Below the pieces are notes generated by a model. The model worked only from the letters and a program-made list of their open reading frames with translations. It did no database searches and was not told the origin of the DNA. Below, piece by piece: positions 14,618 to 18,710 of a stretch of 18,710 bases of DNA. The translations under genes and the position numbers were made by a program. Position 1 is the first letter of the stretch, and every line of letters starts with the position of its first letter. This stretch comes from Planctomycetes bacterium UBA7888 (GTDB lineage Bacteria > Planctomycetota > UBA1135). The stretch lies in assembly GCA_002500505.1 (NCBI GenBank), contig DLRM01000022.1:1-18710 (forward strand), read 5' to 3'.

Positions 14618-15972
14618 CCATCCCCTTGGAGTCCTCAAGCCAAGAGAGCCCACTGAGGGAGGCCCTTCGCCTTTCATGGCCGGCAACCCTTTCCTTGATT
14701 CTCCACTCCTTTTACCGAGTGAATGACCAGTATTGGATTCAAGATTTGGGCCGAGATGCGCAGGCTGCACTGGGAATGTGTTCCTTTGTGCTGATTCTAA
14801 ATTTTGCGTTTATTCAACTTTTAAATTCCGGGATTTTGGCACGAATCGCTTTCTTTACCGGCGCAAAAAACCGAGAGGCCATGAAGTCGGTTTTTGGAAG
14901 TGGGCTGAAGTCAGGGATGATCTTGATGGTTGCTGTGGGTGTTGCTGGTTTTTTTGCAACACCGTTTTTAGTTCGCATGTTAGGCGCATCGGGAAACGTT
15001 GCGGTTCTTGCTGAGAGTTACCTGTCCAGAATCTACATATTGCTCCCATTGGTTGTTTTAAAACCAGTGACTGACAGTGTCTTTATTGGGCTTGGCAATA
15101 CGGTCACACCAATGTTTCTATCTGCCTTTTCCGTGGGCCTTAACTTTGTTCTGAACCCCATGCTGATTTATGGAGTGGAGGGACTTGGAATCCCCGCAAT
15201 GGGTGTTGCTGGTGCTGCCTGGGCAACTGGTATTTCTCGAGGACTTGGCGGCGTCATTGCGCTTGGCATTTTGGGGAGGGTTTGGGATTTAAGGCTTCGG
15301 ATTGATACTCCCGTCCACTGGAAGGAAGTTCGCAAGATGACAAGGATTGGCATTCCTGTCGCTCTTTCAACGGCTGCCTATGCCATTGGTTTTATTGCAG
15401 TGTTAAAAACCAGCGTAGAGCCATTGGGACCGGTTGTGCAAGCGGGCCTTGGCATCGGGTTTAATGGAATTGAATCCATTGCCTATTGTGGTCTTTTTGG
15501 TCCAGCAATGGCCGTTTCGGGGATGGTTGGCCGAAGGATTGGTGGCGGAGACCCTCAATCTGCTCGAATATCGGTACGGGTTTGCTTGGGGCTCTCGGTT
15601 GGCATCTCCCTCTTCTTTTCTTTTTTATTCCTGACGATTCCTGAACTGATGGCTTCAATTTATTCCCACGTTCCGGAAGTGACTCGAGAGGTGGTTCTTT
15701 ATCTAAGCATTGTGGCTTGGTCTCAACCCGCAACCGCGGCCGAATCTATTTTCGCGAAAGCTCTTGGGGGGGCTGGACGTACGGCAGGAGTTTCGGCGAT
15801 TTCTATTGGAGGCTACTTTTTACGAATCCCGTTGGCTTGGGGTCTTGCTCATGGGCTTGGACTTGGGGCACTTGGGGTTTGGTGGGCTTTGAACTTGTCA
15901 AACTATCTGAAGCTTGCGGTTATAGTCCCGCTGTACCGGCGCGAGATGGAGCGCCTAAACACCGTTCAGTGA
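14614..15972 (+). CDS. MATE-family multidrug/metabolite efflux transporter
   Basis: A 452-residue integral membrane protein with about twelve hydrophobic segments arranged as two similar halves, the usual size for MATE transporters. Typical features include LRLSWPATLS in the first helix, the loop FIGLGNTVTPMFLSAFSVGLNFVLNPMLIYG, and GVAGAAWATGISR. It would export a small cationic or lipophilic compound by sodium or proton antiport; the substrate cannot be read from sequence. The GTG start at 14614 is chosen because it overlaps the preceding stop (GTGA) and yields a short hydrophilic N-terminus before the first helix. It lies in the run of envelope-protein genes and is followed after 27 nt by a FabZ-like dehydratase. 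Confidence 0.9.
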   Translation: MTIPLESSSQESPLREALRLSWPATLSLILHSFYRVNDQYWIQDLGRDAQAALGMCSFVLILNFAFIQLLNSGILARIAFFTGAKNREAMKSVFGSGLKSGMILMVAVGVAGFFATPFLVRMLGASGNVAVLAESYLSRIYILLPLVVLKPVTDSVFIGLGNTVTPMFLSAFSVGLNFVLNPMLIYGVEGLGIPAMGVAGAAWATGISRGLGGVIALGILGRVWDLRLRIDTPVHWKEVRKMTRIGIPVALSTAAYAIGFIAVLKTSVEPLGPVVQAGLGIGFNGIESIAYCGLFGPAMAVSGMVGRRIGGGDPQSARISVRVCLGLSVGISLFFSFLFLTIPELMASIYSHVPEVTREVVLYLSIVAWSQPATAAESIFAKALGGAGRTAGVSAISIGGYFLRIPLAWGLAHGLGLGALGVWWALNLSNYLKLAVIVPLYRREMERLNTVQ

Positions 15973-15999
15973 CCTAATCCAACCCCCACCACTTCATAA

Positions 16000-16488
16000 T
16001 TGGCAAAAAAAGGAATCATTAACCCAAAAGACTTCCCTCTGGATGAAATTTTCATGGGGCCCGAAGAATTTGGACGTTTTAACCCGCAGCGGCATGAATT
16101 CCTTCAACTCACCAATATTCTTCATTACGATGAGGAAGCAAACTTACTTGTTGCCCACCGCCATGTAGAAGAAGGTGAATGGTGGTCTAAGGGCCATATT
16201 CCAGGCCGCCCCATCTTGCCAGGCGCATTAATGGTCGAAATGCTCGCTCAAGCCGGTTCTGTCCACGCCAATTTAATTTTCCATTTTCCGGAAAACACCT
16301 TCGTTGGGTTTGCTGGCTTAGACTCAGTCCGGTTTCGAGGTGCTGTGGATCCGGCATGCGACATCATCATTGCCGGACAAGTTTCAGGAGGCTCCGCTGC
16401 CCGAAAAGCCTTTCGCTGGAAAGGACAAGTTCTCTCCATGGACGGCAACATTCTCTGCGAAGGAGAGGTATTCGGAATGGGGCTTTAA
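16000..16488 (+). CDS. FabZ-like 3-hydroxyacyl-[acyl-carrier-protein] dehydratase (hotdog fold)
   Basis: A 162-residue hotdog-fold protein. The active-site segment GHIPGRPILPGALMVEMLAQ (65-84) contains catalytic His66 and the helix glutamate Glu80, as in FabZ, which dehydrates 3-hydroxyacyl-ACP in fatty acid synthesis. The N-terminal part with PLDEI and FNPQRHEFLQL matches a form I associate with planctomycete homologues. Start choice: an in-frame TAA at 15997 directly precedes TTG at 16000, and the next Met (residue 19) would remove the conserved PLDEI region, so TTG is preferred although no ribosome site is visible. It follows the MATE gene and ends overlapping the convergent pus10-like stop by 4 nt, leaving no room for a terminator between them. 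It may serve a specialised lipid pathway rather than housekeeping synthesis. Confidence 0.87.
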   Translation: MAKKGIINPKDFPLDEIFMGPEEFGRFNPQRHEFLQLTNILHYDEEANLLVAHRHVEEGEWWSKGHIPGRPILPGALMVEMLAQAGSVHANLIFHFPENTFVGFAGLDSVRFRGAVDPACDIIIAGQVSGGSAARKAFRWKGQVLSMDGNILCEGEVFGMGL

Positions 16489-17306
16489 TCGCCCAAGGAG
16501 TCGGGAGTTGTATGAGGTGTTTCTAGTTCAGGGGGAAGGATGTTCAGGACATCCAATTCCACGCATGAGCAAGGGCAGTCCAATAGTTTTGACAAGGATG
16601 GCTGAGTGCGACCAGACTCTCCTGAAACCACTTCCTTGATATAAGTTCCATGAGCTGATCGAATGGTGACCAACCAATCGTTGGCATCCCTTTCGAAATT
16701 CAAAATTTCAATCCAACGCTCCCTCTCCAGATTCGCACGACGATGGGCAACTCGAGAGGGCGTCGTTTGAAAGATAGCCAGTCGCCCTTCCTCAACGAGG
16801 TTTTTCAATTTCCCTTCAATCGCAATGGAATCAATCTCGCCGCCCATGCGAACCCGTGCGAGGTAGTCTTTGGGACAACGCGTTTCCTTGAGTTCCACAA
16901 CTCGTTTTCTGTTGCAAAACTTAAAATTTAACACTTCAATCCGTCCTTCATTCCTTCGATTGATTTCTGTACACAACTCTTCCAGGTCAATCATTGGGCG
17001 TTTGCACTTAAGGGCTTCGAAAACAAAGGGGCGGCCCTCCCCCAACATCCTTACATCCATATCTTCCCGACCTGCTCCGTGAAATTTGTTCCGCCTTGAT
17101 TTCAGCCAGGGCATAGCCACTCGAGCAATCAATTCTTGAACCGAATCCTTGGTTAATTTCCCAAAGCCTTCACAATGCTCACATCCACGGCCCTTGCATT
17201 TGGGACAGTAAAAAATGGTTTGAGGAAGATCCCGTACCAGTTTCCGATAGCGACCTTCAAAAAGAACCTTAGTTGGTTCAACAATTTTCTCAGCTTGGTG
17301 AGTCAT
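16485..17306 (-). CDS. pus10: Short Pus10-type tRNA pseudouridine synthase (archaeal/eukaryotic-like)
   Basis: A 273-residue protein. Residues 34-45 hold a CPKC-x4-CEHC zinc-finger-like pair. The catalytic core begins with KFHGAGREDMDVRMLGEGRP (74-93); aligning GRED with the R-x-D signature of TruA-type enzymes puts the catalytic aspartate at D82. Later motifs are DYLARVRM (148-154) and AHGTYIKEVVSGESGRTQPS (218-237), all characteristic of Pus10. Pus10 isomerises U54 and/or U55 in the T-arm of tRNA in archaea and eukaryotes, whereas bacteria normally use TruB for U55. The N-terminal THUMP-bearing domain of archaeal forms is absent, so this is a minimal form. The gene is convergent with fabZ (stops overlap 4 nt) and divergent from lgt by 24 bp. 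Function in the cell, including whether TruB coexists, is not visible here. Confidence 0.9.
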   Translation of the reverse strand: MTHQAEKIVEPTKVLFEGRYRKLVRDLPQTIFYCPKCKGRGCEHCEGFGKLTKDSVQELIARVAMPWLKSRRNKFHGAGREDMDVRMLGEGRPFVFEALKCKRPMIDLEELCTEINRRNEGRIEVLNFKFCNRKRVVELKETRCPKDYLARVRMGGEIDSIAIEGKLKNLVEEGRLAIFQTTPSRVAHRRANLERERWIEILNFERDANDWLVTIRSAHGTYIKEVVSGESGRTQPSLSKLLDCPCSCVELDVLNILPPELETPHTTPDSLGD

Positions 17307-17330
17307 CAGGGGCGAAGATAGGATGAGGGC

Positions 17331-18197
17331 ATGTGGCCAGAACTGATTAGGGTCGAGCTTTTTGGAGCGGAGCGAGTGCTCTCGTCCTTTGGGCTCTTTG
17401 TTGCGATTGGATTCATGATTGGGGTTTGGATGGCCACCCGTCTAGCTTCAAAATATGGCGAAGACAAAGTTCGCGATCCGCAGGCAGTTCCTGACATTGC
17501 GTGGTGGTGTTTAATCGGTGTTATCGCCGGAGGTCGCCTGGCTTATGTCCTGGTGAATCTCCCTTACTTCTTGCAGAACCCCTTGAAAATTGTGGCTATT
17601 TGGGAGGGAGGGCTCGTGATGTACGGGGGGCTTATTTTAGCGGCCACTTTGGGCGCCTGGAAGGCGAGACAACTCGGACTTCGTGTTTCTGCTGCACTCG
17701 ACTGGGGTCTTACGGGTGGCTTTCTCGGTCAGGCGATTGGGCGCATCGGGTGCCTGATGGTGGGCGACGATTATGGACGCCCAACGGATGTGGCTTGGGC
17801 ACTTCGTGTTCCAGACCCCTTGCCTCAAGGCTCTCTTTTCCCTGGAGACCTGGCGGGGCAGCTCCTCCACCCAACTCAACCCTATATGCAACTGAAAGCA
17901 CTCTCCCTCTTTTTGCTTGGGCTTTGGCTACTCAAAAACAAAAGGTTCCACGGCCAAGTCGCGGCAACTCTAGTGGGCGGCTATGCCATTCTTCGCTTTG
18001 TGATTGAGTATTTCCGGGGTGACTCTAACGCCCGCGGAGGCATTTTCAAGGAAGGGTTCGGCCCCGGAGAAGTCCCTCAACATGAAGTTGAACTTTTGCT
18101 CTCTTCTTCTCAAATGATTAGCTTGGTCGTTCTCCCTCTTGCGGTGTTCGCCTACTGGCGCCTCTCTAAAAACCGCTTGGCCCCTACCAGCACCTGA
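17331..18197 (+). CDS. lgt: Prolipoprotein diacylglyceryl transferase
   Basis: A 288-residue inner-membrane enzyme that transfers diacylglycerol from phosphatidylglycerol to the lipobox cysteine of prolipoproteins. Family features are GGRLAYVL (67-74), WEGGLVMYGG (91-100), the signature GRIGCLMVGDDYGRPTD (137-153), HPTQPYMQ, RFVIEYFRGD and the late SSSQMISL. Several hydrophobic helices are spread along the chain. The window encodes three clear lipoproteins that would be its substrates. The ATG at 17331 is preceded by AGGATGAGG, which supplies a ribosome site. Only 24 bp separate it from the divergent pus10 start. Its stop overlaps the next ATG by one base (TGATG). Confidence 0.96.
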   Translation: MWPELIRVELFGAERVLSSFGLFVAIGFMIGVWMATRLASKYGEDKVRDPQAVPDIAWWCLIGVIAGGRLAYVLVNLPYFLQNPLKIVAIWEGGLVMYGGLILAATLGAWKARQLGLRVSAALDWGLTGGFLGQAIGRIGCLMVGDDYGRPTDVAWALRVPDPLPQGSLFPGDLAGQLLHPTQPYMQLKALSLFLLGLWLLKNKRFHGQVAATLVGGYAILRFVIEYFRGDSNARGGIFKEGFGPGEVPQHEVELLLSSSQMISLVVLPLAVFAYWRLSKNRLAPTST

Positions 18198-18710
18198 TGT
18201 TTATTGCAGGGATTGATGAGGCGGGATATGGCCCTCTCTTAGGCCCTTTTACCGCCGGCTGGTCCCTCTTCCGAGTTCCGAGCACTGATACCAACCTTTG
18301 GGAGGTGACTTCCGATTGCGTCGCCCAAAAGCCCGGTCGCAAAGACCGCCGACTCCGAATTGATGACTCCAAACGAGTCAACACCGGCCCTCATGGACGG
18401 ACCCGCCTCGAAAGAGCTGTGGCCACCTTCCTCAGTTTGGAGCCAAAACTCGGCGTCAATCTTCGCGCTTGGCTCGAAGCGCCCCCCACTGGAGACCGGA
18501 GTTGGTTCCGCATGGCGCCCTGGTTTGGTGCATTGCTTGGCCCTACCTGCCCTTCTTCCGATGTGGAGCGCGCTCATCTAGATGCAACCCTCCTCCGACG
18601 AGCTCTCCTTTCGAGTGGATGCACCTTCGAGGGGTTCGGAGCTCGAGCTGTCCCTGCAGGTGAGTGGAATCACTTGCTCAATACGCACGGTTCCAAAGCG
18701 GATGTCCTTT
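18197..18710 (+). CDS. RNase HII-like protein, N-terminal part (runs off right edge)
   Basis: The frame from ATG 18197 is open to the window end (171 complete codons), so the gene is incomplete only because the window ends. It starts MFIAGIDEAGYGPLLGPFTA, the first RNase H-fold strand with acidic D7 and E8. DDSKR (56-60) is the second signature of RNase HII, which nicks DNA at ribonucleotides. Two differences stand out: Tyr replaces the Arg/Lys usual in DEAGRGP, and over 100 residues of unfamiliar sequence follow where RNase HII is normally compact. It may be a divergent relative with another substrate. It overlaps the lgt stop by one base and is surely cotranscribed. Confidence 0.75.
   Translation, partial: MFIAGIDEAGYGPLLGPFTAGWSLFRVPSTDTNLWEVTSDCVAQKPGRKDRRLRIDDSKRVNTGPHGRTRLERAVATFLSLEPKLGVNLRAWLEAPPTGDRSWFRMAPWFGALLGPTCPSSDVERAHLDATLLRRALLSSGCTFEGFGARAVPAGEWNHLLNTHGSKADVL

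Noticed and set aside
14141..14770. 209-codon open frame on the minus strand across the junction of the regulatory-domain protein and the MATE gene
   Set aside because: Low-complexity composition with no domain, covering two clear plus-strand genes joined by a GTGA overlap.

Overview
The window reads as a bacterial chromosome segment of about 50% GC, probably from Planctomycetota or a related uncultured lineage. The clues are an ECF sigma factor translationally coupled to a Hanks-type kinase with a TPR tail, a FabZ-like dehydratase with the N-terminal extension I associate with planctomycetes, and many predicted lipoproteins and non-reductase sulfur genes. Lineage is inferred from family resemblance only. 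No rRNA, tRNA, CRISPR array, insertion sequence or phage gene was seen. Gene density is very high, with many 1-8 nt overlaps.

Minus-strand half (1-11309). The 5' end of a dicarboxylate/amino-acid:cation symporter gene lies at the left edge. Next come a sigma factor and a membrane-anchored Ser/Thr kinase (2869 down to 174). Upstream of these is a co-directional run of eight genes from 11309 down to 2944: a small ribbon-helix-helix (RHH) protein, ATP sulfurylase (sat), a cytosolic alkaline-phosphatase-superfamily hydrolase, APS kinase (cysC), two exported phosphodiesterase-like paralogues, a second RHH protein, and a membrane protein of unknown function. The two sulfur enzymes would make PAPS. 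No sulfotransferase or PAPS/APS reductase is visible in the window, while three alkaline-phosphatase-superfamily proteins are embedded in the run. A strong RNA hairpin, better paired on the transcribed strand, separates cysC from the phosphodiesterase genes. Inverted repeats lie just upstream of the first RHH gene.

Centre (11310-11581) is a 272-bp divergent intergenic region holding these dyads and a plausible promoter for the rightward genes.

Plus-strand half (11582-18710). A TPR-like lipoprotein, an FG-GAP/VCBS repeat lipoprotein, a carboxypeptidase-regulatory-like-domain membrane protein, a MATE transporter and a FabZ-like dehydratase form a tight co-directional run. A minus-strand gene for a short Pus10-type tRNA pseudouridine synthase follows; Pus10 is normally an archaeal/eukaryotic enzyme. 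It starts only 24 bp from the divergent lgt gene, and lgt overlaps by one base a truncated-by-window RNase HII-like gene.

The points most worth following are the eight-gene PAPS/phosphodiesterase/RHH cassette, the LGY-type C-terminal tail shared by three small proteins of this locus, the bacterial mini-Pus10, and the regulatory dyads and hairpin.
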